Part shown: positions 49,557-57,710 of the stretch, in pieces | How the letters are laid out: each line of letters begins with the position of its first letter | How positions within the stretch are numbered: the stretch's first letter is position 1 | Assembly (NCBI GenBank): GCA_910579505.1 | Contig: CAJTTZ010000007.1 | Coordinates: 62,001 to 126,000, forward strand | Origin: an uncultured Lachnospiraceae bacterium | Lineage (GTDB): Bacteria; Bacillota; Clostridia; Lachnospirales; Lachnospiraceae | DNA: 64,000 nucleotides | Direction: 5' to 3' | The notes under the pieces: model-generated | Databases searched by the model: none | Seen by the model: only the letters and a program-made list of their open reading frames with translations | Told to the model about the DNA's origin: nothing | Made by a program: the position numbers and the translations under genes

Positions 49557-50574
49557 AGCCGTTCACCTCCTCCACGGCAAGCCCTCTCTGCGCGAGATAA
49601 GCCTTCATCTCCTCCTGTACTTTATGGTCGTCCGGCAGGCTCAAAATCATCTCGCCCCTGGCGATTCCCTCCACATTCTTCGTATCCGCCCGCAGAATGT
49701 TGATGGGCTGTCCGAACTTTAACACCATATTCGCAATCACCGGCTCGAAAGAAGAGTTGACCGAAAATACAATACGGACACAACATTTTCCTTTCATCAG
49801 TTCCTTCTGTCTGTCCTCGAGCGTGCGGCGGTCCGTGCCGCTGCCCTTAAGGATCAGTTCTTTCGCCTCCGCCGTCTTCGGGTGCGCAAAAATTTCCGAA
49901 ACACGCCCCTGTTCTACCAGATGCCCCTCGCCGATAATCGCCACATGGGAGCATATTTCCCGGACCACCGACATTTCATGGGTAATGATCACTATGGTAA
50001 TACCGTATTTTTTATTGATTTCTTTTAAAAGCTGCAAAATGGACTGTGTCGTCCGGGGGTCTAACGCGCTTGTCGCCTCGTCGCACAAAAGAATCTTCGG
50101 GTTAGCCGCCAGCGCCCTTGCAATCGCCACCCTCTGCTTCTGCCCGCCGGAAAGCTGGGACGGATAGGCCGACGCCTTATCCGCAAGCTCCACGATCTCC
50201 AGAAGCTCCTTCGCGCGCTTCTTCGCATCCTTTTTCTTCATGCCCCCGATCACCAGCGGGAAACAAATATTATCAATCACGTTCTTCTGCATCAGCAGGT
50301 TAAAATGCTGGAAAATCATGGAAATCTCTCTGCGGGTCTCACGAAGCTGTGCCTCCGTCATTGCTCCCAGATCCTTTCCCTCGATCTCCACCGTGCCGGA
50401 CGTGGGGCGCTCCAAAAAGTTCAAACACCGCACGAGCGTACTCTTACCCGCACCCGACATGCCGATAATGCCATAGATATCGCCCGCCTCAATGGACAGC
50501 GTGATATGCTGCAGCGCTTCCACTTTTCCGTCGTCGGTCTCAAAGGTCTTGCTTAAATCCCGCACCTCGATCAT
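49546..50574 (-). CDS. metN: methionine ABC transporter ATPase MetN
   Basis: A 342-residue ATPase: Walker A GMSGAGKSTLVR, signature LSGGQKQRVAIARA, Walker B ILLCDEATSALDP, switch IVIITHEMSVV. The C-terminal 100 residues form the NIL domain, which binds methionine and inhibits transport when the cell is replete. ATG 50574 gives MIEVRDLSKTF, the family-typical start; GTG 50586 lies inside the ribosome site GGGAGG and is rejected. It is the first gene of the operon and has its own promoter. Confidence 0.95.
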   Translation of the reverse strand: MIEVRDLSKTFETDDGKVEALQHITLSIEAGDIYGIIGMSGAGKSTLVRCLNFLERPTSGTVEIEGKDLGAMTEAQLRETRREISMIFQHFNLLMQKNVIDNICFPLVIGGMKKKDAKKRAKELLEIVELADKASAYPSQLSGGQKQRVAIARALAANPKILLCDEATSALDPRTTQSILQLLKEINKKYGITIVIITHEMSVVREICSHVAIIGEGHLVEQGRVSEIFAHPKTAEAKELILKGSGTDRRTLEDRQKELMKGKCCVRIVFSVNSSFEPVIANMVLKFGQPINILRADTKNVEGIARGEMILSLPDDHKVQEEMKAYLAQRGLAVEEVNGYVD

Positions 50575-50607
50575 TTCCGTACTCACCTCCCGCTTTTATC
50601 CCTGCTC

Positions 50608-50636
50608 ACTATAGTATGAATCCCATGAAATGTCAA
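50608..50636 (-). promoter_or_regulatory. promoter of metNIQ
   Basis: Minus strand TTGACA (50631-50636), 17-base spacer, TATAGT (50608-50613). The resulting leader is only about 25 bases, so no S-box or T-box riboswitch fits. Confidence 0.85.
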
Positions 50637-50664
50637 GATTTTGCGAATGGCGCGGGCTGAACAA

Positions 50665-51597
50665 CTACGCGAACATCGGCGTAGACAGATATCTGTCCCC
50701 CGAATCCGGCAGAAGCGCCACAATCACCTTTCCCTTATTTTCCGGGCGTTTCGCAAGCACTGCCGCCGCATGGAGCGCCGCGCCCGAAGAAATGCCCACC
50801 AGCACGCCCTCCTGCGTGGCAATCGCCCTGCCCGCCGCAAAAGCGTCCTCATTGGAAACCTTTATGATTTCATCGTAAATATTTGTATCCAGAATCTTCG
50901 GCACAAAATTCGCGCCGATTCCCTGAATCTTGTGCGCGCCCGGCTGTCCGCCCGAGAGAACCGGGCTGCTCTCCGGCTCCACCGCCACCACCTTTATGGC
51001 GGGATTCTTTTCCTTTAAGTAAGAACCGACACCCGTTATGGTGCCGCCGGTGCCCACGCCCGCCACGAAAATATCCACTTTGCCGTCCGTGTCCTCCCAG
51101 ATCTCCGGCCCTGTGGTCAGCTTATGTATCTCCGGGTTCGCCGGATTGTCAAACTGCCCGAGAATAATCGAACCGGGCGTCTGTGCCTGCAGCTCCTCCG
51201 CCTTGGCAATGGCGCCCTTCATACCCTGCGCACCATCCGTCAGCACCAGCTCTGCGCCGTATGCCTGCAAAAGTTTGCGCCGCTCCACACTCATCGTCTC
51301 CGGCAGCGTCAGCACTGCCCGGTATCCCTTTGCCGCCGCCACGGACGCAAGGCCGATCCCCGTGTTGCCGCTTGTGGGCTCAATGATCGTGCCGCCGGGC
51401 TTCAGTTTCCCTTCCCGCTCCGCCACCTCGATCATATGTAAGGCGATGCGGTCCTTCACCGAACCCGCCGGGTTAAAATACTCCAGTTTCACCAAAATCG
51501 TGGCATCCGTGACACCATTTTTCTCCTCATAATGGGTCACCTCCATAAGTGGCGTATTCCCGATCAGCTCCGATGCACTCCTTTTAATGTCTGCCAT
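50665..51597 (-). CDS. cysK: cysteine synthase A (O-acetylserine sulfhydrylase)
   Basis: A 310-residue PLP enzyme that makes cysteine from O-acetylserine and sulfide. PLP Lys in FNPAGSVKDRIAL near 43, the phosphate-binding loop GTGGTITGVGSYL near 175, the substrate loop PTSGNTGIGLA near 70, and the C-terminal ISSGAALHAAAVLA. ATG 51597 with GGATGAAGGAA is chosen; in-frame starts at 51606 and 51627 are less likely. It lies upstream of metNIQ on the same strand, each with its own promoter: a sulfur amino-acid pair. Confidence 0.95.
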   Translation of the reverse strand: MADIKRSASELIGNTPLMEVTHYEEKNGVTDATILVKLEYFNPAGSVKDRIALHMIEVAEREGKLKPGGTIIEPTSGNTGIGLASVAAAKGYRAVLTLPETMSVERRKLLQAYGAELVLTDGAQGMKGAIAKAEELQAQTPGSIILGQFDNPANPEIHKLTTGPEIWEDTDGKVDIFVAGVGTGGTITGVGSYLKEKNPAIKVVAVEPESSPVLSGGQPGAHKIQGIGANFVPKILDTNIYDEIIKVSNEDAFAAGRAIATQEGVLVGISSGAALHAAAVLAKRPENKGKVIVALLPDSGDRYLSTPMFA

Positions 51598-51664
51598 TTC
51601 CTTCATCCTCCCTTTTGCATGCCCCACCCCACGATCTCTCCTTTTAGGGATGCGGCGTTTATTT

Positions 51665-51681
51665 CATACTTATTCGGTATG
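51665..51681. promoter_or_regulatory. dyad in the cysK leader
   Basis: CATAC-TTATTCG-GTATG lies just downstream of the cysK transcription start, where a repressor could act. The spacing and AT-rich arms would suit an Rrf2-type sulfur regulator such as CymR, but this is not verified. Confidence 0.4.
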
Positions 51682-51695
51682 ATTAATATGGATTG

Positions 51696-51724
51696 ATAAT
51701 ACATCAGTTTACCTTCCGTGTCAA
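51696..51724 (-). promoter_or_regulatory. promoter of cysK
   Basis: Minus strand TTGACA (51719-51724), 17-base spacer, TATTAT (51696-51701). Confidence 0.85.
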
Positions 51725-51765
51725 CCATTATTTTCAAAAAACGGACTGCCTCCGGGGGCGAATTG

Positions 51766-51774
51766 TGGTATACT
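51766..51774 (+). promoter_or_regulatory. extended -10 promoter of the plus-strand CgeB-like gene
   Basis: TGGTATACT, an extended -10 element 38 bases before the start at 51812, without a clear -35 box. Confidence 0.5.
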
Positions 51775-51811
51775 CGACACAGACTCACTACAAAAATAAG
51801 AAAGGATCGCC

Positions 51812-52963
51812 ATGAAAATACTTTTTATTGAATGGGCAAGTTTCGGAAATGCTGATATAAAGGACGCCTTTGCCAAAGAAGGCCATCAGGTTGTCTGTTT
51901 CCCCTTTTCCAATAAGGATCCCCGCCGGGGCGCCGAGATTGAGGCCGGTCTCACAAAAAAACTGCGCGAGACAGTTCCCGACGCCGTCTTTTCCTTCAAC
52001 TACTTTCCTGTGGTCTCTAACGCCTGCAAGAAAGAAAGCGTCCGCTATATTTCATGGATCTATGACAGTCCCTATGTGATGCTCTACTCCTACACGGTCA
52101 TCAACCCCTGCAACACCATTTATGTCTTTGACCGGGATCTGTACGAGGAATTTCACAGCGCCGGCATACATACCGTCCACTATCTGCCCATGGCGGCTAA
52201 TACGGACCGGTTAGACCGTATCGTATCGGAAGCTTCCGGCAATCCGTATCTGTACGATGTGTCTTTCGTCGGCTCCCTCTATAATGAGGACCACAACTTT
52301 TTTGACCGCATGACAACCCTGTCGGATTATGCACGGGGCTATCTGGACGCACTCATGGCCGCCCAAATGAAAGTACAGGGCTATAACTTTATTCAGGAGT
52401 CATTATCTCCCATTATGGAAGAGTTATATCAGGCGCTTCCCATGGATCCCAATCCGGATGGCGTGGAGACAAGGGAATACCTCTACGCCCAGTACGTAAT
52501 TAACCGAAAACTCACGGGACTGGAACGGCTGGAATTAATAGAAGCAGTAGCCGCCCGTTTTCCTCTCGACCTGTTCACCCCAAACAGCGGCTTTTCCATG
52601 CCAGGACTCTCCAATCATGGTACAGTTGATCCGTATACTGAGGCCCCACTGGTCTTTCACCGAAGTAAGATTAACCTGAATATCTCGCTCAGAAGCATCA
52701 AAAGCGGCATACCGCTCCGCGCCTTCGATATTATGGGCAGCGGTGGGTTTCTTCTGAGTAATTATCAGGCGGACTTTTTAGAAAACTTTACCCCAGGGGT
52801 AGACTTTGTGTGTTATGAGAGCAAAGAAGATCTGCTGCAGAAAATCAATTACTATCTGATCCACGAAGACGAAAGAACCGCTGTCGCTAAAAGCGGCCAC
52901 GATAAGATCGCCAAAGCGCATACCTACCGTGACCGCGTAAGGGAAATGCTGTCCGCCTTATAA
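51812..52963 (+). CDS. CgeB-like glycosyltransferase
   Basis: A 383-residue soluble protein with two Rossmann-like halves. The N-terminal half (MKILFIEWASFGNADIKDAF, VFSFNYFPVVS, WIYDSPYVMLYS) is of the DUF3880 type, and the C-terminal half has INLNISLRSIKSGIPLRAFDIMGSGGFLLSNYQ and a final HEDERTAVAKSGHDKI, the glycosyltransferase 1-like block seen in CgeB proteins. Relatives glycosylate spore coat, flagellin or surface polymers. A paralog lies at 54485-55672 on the other strand. It is the only plus-strand gene in the glycan locus and its 3' end overlaps that of the convergent acyltransferase by 6 bases. Confidence 0.8.
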   Translation: MKILFIEWASFGNADIKDAFAKEGHQVVCFPFSNKDPRRGAEIEAGLTKKLRETVPDAVFSFNYFPVVSNACKKESVRYISWIYDSPYVMLYSYTVINPCNTIYVFDRDLYEEFHSAGIHTVHYLPMAANTDRLDRIVSEASGNPYLYDVSFVGSLYNEDHNFFDRMTTLSDYARGYLDALMAAQMKVQGYNFIQESLSPIMEELYQALPMDPNPDGVETREYLYAQYVINRKLTGLERLELIEAVAARFPLDLFTPNSGFSMPGLSNHGTVDPYTEAPLVFHRSKINLNISLRSIKSGIPLRAFDIMGSGGFLLSNYQADFLENFTPGVDFVCYESKEDLLQKINYYLIHEDERTAVAKSGHDKIAKAHTYRDRVREMLSAL

Positions 52964-53476
52964 CTGTATATTACCCTGTTCGTCCACTTTTCCGCAGATT
53001 TTCGCAGGCACGCCCTTTACAAGGCAGTAATCCGGCACATCCTGCGTCACTACGGCTCCTGCCGCCACCATTGCGTATCTGCCCACCGTATGCCCGCACA
53101 CGATTGTCGCGTTTGCGCCGATGCTGGCGCCCTTCTTTATCAGGGTTTTTTTATAATTCGCCCGCCCTTTCGGGTAAGCCGCCCGGGGCGTCAGGTCGTT
53201 GGTAAACACACAGGACGGACCGCAGAACACATCATCCTCCAGTTCCACGCCCTCATAAACGGAGACATTGTTCTGTATTTTGACGCCGTTTCCGATCTTC
53301 ACATGGTTGGAAATATTCACATTCTGCCCAAGCACACAGTTCTCGCCGATCACCGCACCCGCCTGCACATGGCAGAAATGCCATATTTTCGTGCCCTCGC
53401 CGATCGTCACGTCATCGTCTATATAGCTGCTCTCATGGACAAAATAGTTTTGCGCTGCAATCGTTTCTTTTCCCAT
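52958..53476 (-). CDS. hexapeptide-repeat N-acetyltransferase (WlbB/WbpD-like)
   Basis: A 172-residue left-handed beta-helix acetyltransferase. Hexapeptide repeats run from about 15 to 140 (VTIGEGTKIWHFCHVQAGAVIG, CVLGQNVNISNHVKIGNGVKI), with the loop FTNDLTPRAAYPKG and the ending GAVVTQDVPDYCLVKGVPAKICG. KIWHFCHV and the NDLTPRA loop are typical of enzymes that acetylate 3-amino sugars on nucleotide-linked uronic acids (WbpD/WlbB), so an N-acylated diamino sugar may occur in the surface glycan. The start codon directly follows the TAG stop of the upstream gene, in the same frame. Confidence 0.85.
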   Translation of the reverse strand: MGKETIAAQNYFVHESSYIDDDVTIGEGTKIWHFCHVQAGAVIGENCVLGQNVNISNHVKIGNGVKIQNNVSVYEGVELEDDVFCGPSCVFTNDLTPRAAYPKGRANYKKTLIKKGASIGANATIVCGHTVGRYAMVAAGAVVTQDVPDYCLVKGVPAKICGKVDEQGNIQL

Positions 53477-54433
53477 CTATGCAGCCCTCCCCATCGGAAT
53501 GGCCGCAAAAACGTATTTAGTTTTTACCCCCCCCCCTTGATTTTTTCCTTCAAATTTCCGCGCGGGATTCCCCACTACCGTAATCCCCGGCTCCACACTT
53601 TTTGTCACAACCGCGCCCATACCGATCAGGCTGTCCGCCCCTACCGATACCCGGTTGCGGATAGCAGCGTTTAAACCGCAGTATGCCCGCTCCCCTATCT
53701 GATCGAATCCCCCTACTATGGCACCCGCTGTCAGCTCCGCATTTTTTTGAATGTGGGCGTCATGCCCGACGTGAATCAGCACATCCAGTTTTACATAATC
53801 GTCTATGACTGTATCCCCGCAGCTTCCCACGGAAATATTATCCCCTGCGCCAACCTCCACAAAGTTACCGATAACCACTCTGCCAAAAGATGGGATGCGC
53901 AGCTTATTTCCTTTCTCATCCTCGCACATGGTGAATCCCGGCGAACCGATTACCGCATGGGCATTACATACAAAATCATTTCCGATCACCGCATTTTTAA
54001 TCACTGCGCCCGCCCCGATACAGGCATTATTTCCGATTACCACATCATGCCCAATCAACGCTGTCGGCTCAATATATGCATTTTCCCCAATCTTTACATT
54101 TTCTCCAAGAAAATACCCGCCTTCCGTATACGTATATTTCCTGTTTCTCTCTGCAGCTTCCCTTTTCTTTGCCAGACTGCCGGCAAACCTCACATAGGCA
54201 AGCTGCGGATTTTCTGAAAATACTATACAGTTCTCTTTCCACAGCCCGGGGTCGGCCTCTATCCCTTCCTCAGCAAACACAAGGCACCCGCAAAGCCCCC
54301 TGATATTTTCCAAGAGATATGCAACCTTCTTTGTCACATACATAGCCGTGTTTGGCATGGGACTTCCTATATAGGAAACCCCCTGTATTTTAAAATCATA
54401 ATTCTCGTTTATCTCATGCACATTATATTCCAC
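53477..54433 (-). CDS. LpxD-like sugar O/N-acyltransferase (hexapeptide repeat)
   Basis: A 318-residue protein with an N-terminal domain like that of LpxD (GSPMPNTAMYVT, CLVFAEEG, NPQLAYVRFA) and a left-handed beta-helix from about 105 to 300 (AYIEPTALIGHDVVIGNNACIG, IHVGHDAHIQKNAEL). The putative catalytic His is in LIHVGHDAHI. In a Gram-positive there is no lipid A, so it probably acylates a nucleotide sugar for the surface glycan. The coding sequence contains a G10 run (plus-strand C10, 53527-53536) 17 codons before the stop; loss or gain of one G gives an immediate stop (TAA) after KNQGGG or after two further codons. The last 16 residues, VKTKYVFAAIPMGRAA, are therefore conditional. Confidence 0.8.
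   Translation of the reverse strand: MEYNVHEINENYDFKIQGVSYIGSPMPNTAMYVTKKVAYLLENIRGLCGCLVFAEEGIEADPGLWKENCIVFSENPQLAYVRFAGSLAKKREAAERNRKYTYTEGGYFLGENVKIGENAYIEPTALIGHDVVIGNNACIGAGAVIKNAVIGNDFVCNAHAVIGSPGFTMCEDEKGNKLRIPSFGRVVIGNFVEVGAGDNISVGSCGDTVIDDYVKLDVLIHVGHDAHIQKNAELTAGAIVGGFDQIGERAYCGLNAAIRNRVSVGADSLIGMGAVVTKSVEPGITVVGNPARKFEGKNQGGGVKTKYVFAAIPMGRAA
53527..53536. repeat. homopolymeric C10/G10 tract in a coding region
   Basis: Ten C in a row on the plus strand (ten G in the message). Such tracts slip during replication and are a known basis of phase variation; a sequencing length error is also possible. Confidence 0.85.
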
Positions 54434-54484
54434 AAATCTTCCCCCTTACATTCTCCCTTTTCTCTTCCCGCACCAGGCCGCGCG

Positions 54485-55672
54485 TCACACCCCGAACAGC
54501 GCCGCGAGCCTCTGCTGATAGGAAAACTGCTCCCGCACCTTCCACTGCCCTACCTGTGCGATCTTTCTGCGCTCCTTCTCGTGGGACAGGTAGTAATGCA
54601 CCTTGTCCATACATTCTTCCACACTGTCAAAAACAGCCAGGTCAACGTCCGCTTCAAAATATTCCTCCAGCTCTGCCTGCCGGTTGGTCAGCACGAAGCC
54701 GCCGCATGCCATAATATCCAAAACCCTGAGCGGTATCCCCGAATGGATGGAGCGGAGGGATATGTTCAAGTTGATTCTGCTCCCGGAAAAGACAAGGGGC
54801 ATCTGTGTCTTATAGTCAACCACACCGCAGTTACAGTCATTGAGCTTAGGCAGCTTTAATGTGGAGGAACCCGTGTACAGCCGAAAGTCATACTGTCCGT
54901 CTGCGTCCTTTGCCATACAGGTCAGCAGCCTCCGCCTCTCCTCCACCGTCACCTTCTTTTCAAGGACCGCAGCGAGCAGAATATCCTCCGGCTTTGCAAA
55001 GTAATCCTCGCCAAGCATAAGCCCTTCCTTCTCCATCGCCGCCTTAAGCGGGGACACGTCAATCTCTCCCGAATCCACCGCCTCTCTTAAGAAGTCCCTG
55101 TCATAGGAAAAGCACTGTCTCTCGACCAGCGTATCAAAGTCCCCGGCCCCGCCTTCCGAAAACAGCAGATCATAATAATTATGTTCCCCCGTATACAGCG
55201 AGCCCACGAAAGAGACATCGCACCGATACCGCTCCCTTTCTTTTTGGGACGCGCCGTCTATCACACGTCCGAAATATTCGGTATCCACCGGCAGCGGCGC
55301 ATGGAAAGCCGATTCCACGCCATACTCCGCAAGACGCCGCACCATCTCCCGGTCAAAAATCCCGATATAGTTACACGGCATATTGATCTGTTTCGCATAC
55401 AGCGTAAAATGCGGGCAGTCATACACCCACGCATAATAGGGAATGGCACATGTATTGCAGATCATGGAGACAATCGGAAAATAATTGAAAGAAATGACCG
55501 CATCCATATCATGCTTATGGATAAACGTTATCATCTCCATGGACAGTTCCATATCCCGGGTGTAATGCTTACATTTCCTGCGAAACCAGACGACTTCAAA
55601 ACCCATTTTTATTAAGTTATCCGCCAGTACCTGTTCGTTGTTGGCGTTCCATGCATATAATAGCAGGCGCAT
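54485..55672 (-). CDS. CgeB-like glycosyltransferase (paralog)
   Basis: A 395-residue paralog of the plus-strand gene at 51812: VISFNYFPIVSMICN, WVYDCPHFTLYAK, SFVGSLYTGEHNYYD, RINLNISLRSIHSGIPLRVLDIMACGGFVLTNRQ and CMDKVHYYLSHEKERRKIAQ correspond to blocks in that protein. The N-terminal half is of the DUF3880 type. It is presumably a retaining or inverting transferase that decorates a surface polymer; donor and acceptor are unknown. It is followed by the LpxD-like gene after 51 bases. Confidence 0.8.
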   Translation of the reverse strand: MRLLLYAWNANNEQVLADNLIKMGFEVVWFRRKCKHYTRDMELSMEMITFIHKHDMDAVISFNYFPIVSMICNTCAIPYYAWVYDCPHFTLYAKQINMPCNYIGIFDREMVRRLAEYGVESAFHAPLPVDTEYFGRVIDGASQKERERYRCDVSFVGSLYTGEHNYYDLLFSEGGAGDFDTLVERQCFSYDRDFLREAVDSGEIDVSPLKAAMEKEGLMLGEDYFAKPEDILLAAVLEKKVTVEERRRLLTCMAKDADGQYDFRLYTGSSTLKLPKLNDCNCGVVDYKTQMPLVFSGSRINLNISLRSIHSGIPLRVLDIMACGGFVLTNRQAELEEYFEADVDLAVFDSVEECMDKVHYYLSHEKERRKIAQVGQWKVREQFSYQQRLAALFGV

Positions 55673-55723
55673 TTGACATCATTCCTTTCTGCATTCTTTA
55701 TCAGGCCGGTGTAAACCGGGCCA

Positions 55724-56371
55724 TCACACAAAACCGTTTTTCACCCACTCCACCGCTCTCTCATAATCGTGGATCGTATCAATCTCCCGCGTTCTAAGCT
55801 CCATAAACGGCACCGGTAAATGGGGCTCGATCAACTGGAAAACATGCCCGTTTCCATTGAGCATCTTGGCCGAGAGCATCTGCGTGACCCCGTTCCACTC
55901 ATAGTTACCCATACAGTGCGAAAAGGCCCCGACCATTTCCTTCCCATCCTGTTCGAATGTCTGCAGCATCCAGGGATCATCCGATTCAATCGGGTTTCCG
56001 CCGACAAACTCATGCCTGCATGCCAGTATCTTTTTCATATCTTCAGGATGAATGAGCATGTCCCCGTCAAGGGAAAGAATATACTTGTTGGCATATTTGG
56101 ACGCCAGGGCCACGCTCGCGCCGGTCCCCGTGTTCTTAAAGTCGTGGTTGAACACGAACAAAATATCTTTTCGGTATTGATTGACCGCCTCGATCACCTT
56201 TTTGGCCTGATAGCCAACCACCACCCGGATGTCCGGCTCTTCCTCCAGATACTCGAGATGTCTGATGATAAGCGGTTTGCCGTCCACTTCCACCAGAGCC
56301 TTGGTCGTCCCCAGCCCCAGACGGTTTCCCATACCGGCGCAGCTTATGATAATCGTTCTTGAAAAATCCAT
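55724..56371 (-). CDS. LicC-like sugar-phosphate or choline-phosphate nucleotidyltransferase
   Basis: A 215-residue NTP transferase. The start TIIISCAGMGNRLGLGTTKALVEVDGKPLI is the nucleotide-binding signature, with Lys after the Gly-rich loop; ILSLDGDMLIHPED holds the metal-binding Asp; ENPIES-like GGNPIESDD and EIDTIHDYERAVEWV end the fold. It is closest in style to LicC (CTP:phosphocholine cytidylyltransferase) and small nucleotidyltransferases of phosphonate or sugar-phosphate pathways. ATG 56371 (AGGAG 8 bases before) is chosen over GTG 56380. It ends a four-gene tight block with the phosphatase, racemase-like and methyltransferase genes. Confidence 0.8.
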   Translation of the reverse strand: MDFSRTIIISCAGMGNRLGLGTTKALVEVDGKPLIIRHLEYLEEEPDIRVVVGYQAKKVIEAVNQYRKDILFVFNHDFKNTGTGASVALASKYANKYILSLDGDMLIHPEDMKKILACRHEFVGGNPIESDDPWMLQTFEQDGKEMVGAFSHCMGNYEWNGVTQMLSAKMLNGNGHVFQLIEPHLPVPFMELRTREIDTIHDYERAVEWVKNGFV

Positions 56372-56382
56372 ATGTCCCACTC

Positions 56383-56985
56383 CTACAATAATTTATTAAG
56401 GAAATCTACCAGCTTGTCTTCCTGGTACACCACATGCGTCGCACACTCAAGGACGGATGCCGCCACCGGGCGTACGCCGCCATAGCCGATCCCAACCTCC
56501 GCCGCCTCAATCATCTCCGCGTCGTTGTTTCCGTCTCCCACAGCCACAAAGGGCAGTACCATCTGCCTGATCACCGCATCCTTGTCCACAATGTTAAATA
56601 CATCCTGTATGTGGTCGCCGTCCAACAGCGCTTTGGAACAAAACAGGTTTTTCTCCATCCCAAGCTTCTCTATCAGACCCTCGATCCAGACGTCCAAATT
56701 TCCGGTGACAATATAACTTCTGGATTTATTGGCCTGTATAAAATCTACCAGAGGCTCATTTAACTCTATATTTGAGACAATTTCCCGTATCTGTGACACA
56801 GACGCACTTTTCAGCAGTTCCACTCTCTGCAGAAAGCTCTGCTTAAAAGGCACCTCACCCCGCATACTGCTCTCGGTCAGGTCCTTCATCTGCTCATACA
56901 CACCGATATGGCTGGCTATTGTCGGAAGGATTTCCTGCCTTGTGACTGTGGAATCCAGGTCAAACAAAAATATATATCTGCTCAT
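56383..56985 (-). CDS. HAD-family phosphatase (phosphoserine phosphatase-like)
   Basis: A 200-residue HAD phosphatase. Motif I FLFDLDSTVTRQE (nucleophile and acid Asp), motif II SYIVTGN, and motif IV VAVGDGNNDAEMIEAAEVGIGYGG. The cap between motifs I and II is of the short helical type seen in SerB. In this locus it may remove phosphate from a precursor made by the neighbours, for instance to yield an amino-alcohol or sugar for activation by the LicC-like enzyme. It lies 11 bases downstream of the nucleotidyltransferase start and follows the racemase-like gene by 11 bases. Confidence 0.82.
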   Translation of the reverse strand: MSRYIFLFDLDSTVTRQEILPTIASHIGVYEQMKDLTESSMRGEVPFKQSFLQRVELLKSASVSQIREIVSNIELNEPLVDFIQANKSRSYIVTGNLDVWIEGLIEKLGMEKNLFCSKALLDGDHIQDVFNIVDKDAVIRQMVLPFVAVGDGNNDAEMIEAAEVGIGYGGVRPVAASVLECATHVVYQEDKLVDFLNKLL

Positions 56986-56996
56986 AAAATTACCAC

Positions 56997-57707
56997 CTAC
57001 TTTAAGATTTTCTTTAATCTCTGTATCGTCAATTCCAGTGGATCGTAAAACCTGTACCTCTTGATCTGCCCCTCAAATCTGCTGTTCCCTACCGCCTCCA
57101 CGAGAGCAGGGAACTCCGTACACCCTAAAACGACGTCCTCACAGTGAAATCTGTCCAAAAGAGCTATAAATCTCTGATACGCATTTTCCCCAAGCGTATT
57201 CTGTTTCACGCTTTCAATCAAAAAACGTATTTCCCCGTAGTATTCCTCTGCCGGACTGAGACACTTTACCTGTTCCAGATATTTCGGGTATATGCCTTTC
57301 TGCAAAGTGCCTTCAGCCGCAATGACCAGCACTTCGGATACCGCTTCCGCATACAGGCTGTCCCTCAGTATTTCGATGATGTGCAGGACTTTCTCCCTCG
57401 CTTTTGGGACAAGTTTATATACATCCGGCAGGAATGCGTGGGCCGTTCCACATACCATCACGATATGATCCACATCCATCCCGACCATTTTCCTCATGGA
57501 CTGTGCTATCATTTCCACCACTTCGTCATAGTCATCCCCATACAGTAATGCCCTTGTCCTGCTTGGCATGGTAAAATCATTATCCATATAGATATGTGGA
57601 TAGTTTCTCTCGCTTTCTGACGCAAACGCTTCCAGCATGCGCCGATAAAACCCCAGCGTTGCGTATGCCCCGAATCCCCCGATCAGTCCGACTGATTCTC
57701 TATACAT
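56997..57707 (-). CDS. aspartate/glutamate racemase family protein
   Basis: A 236-residue member of the Asp/Glu/hydantoin racemase superfamily. The two catalytic-type Cys lie in IVMVCGTAHAFLPD near 85 and VVLGCTEFPALVE near 197, related by the internal symmetry of the fold; the first motif has Gly where Asn is usual (CNTAH), so the substrate may differ from aspartate. It starts with MYRESVGLIGGFGAYAT, as in the YgeA/RacX group. In a glycan cluster it may supply a D-amino acid substituent. Gap of 11 bases to the next gene. Confidence 0.8.
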   Translation of the reverse strand: MYRESVGLIGGFGAYATLGFYRRMLEAFASESERNYPHIYMDNDFTMPSRTRALLYGDDYDEVVEMIAQSMRKMVGMDVDHIVMVCGTAHAFLPDVYKLVPKAREKVLHIIEILRDSLYAEAVSEVLVIAAEGTLQKGIYPKYLEQVKCLSPAEEYYGEIRFLIESVKQNTLGENAYQRFIALLDRFHCEDVVLGCTEFPALVEAVGNSRFEGQIKRYRFYDPLELTIQRLKKILK

Positions 57708-57710
57708 ATA

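Noticed and set aside
50587..50664. SAM riboswitch (S-box) before metN
   Set aside because: The promoter lies about 25 bases from the ribosome site, leaving no space for the aptamer.
53477..54433. Lipid A synthesis (LpxD) and thus a Gram-negative host
   Set aside because: No other lpx genes; all context is Gram-positive, and LpxD-like acyltransferases also serve surface sugar modification.
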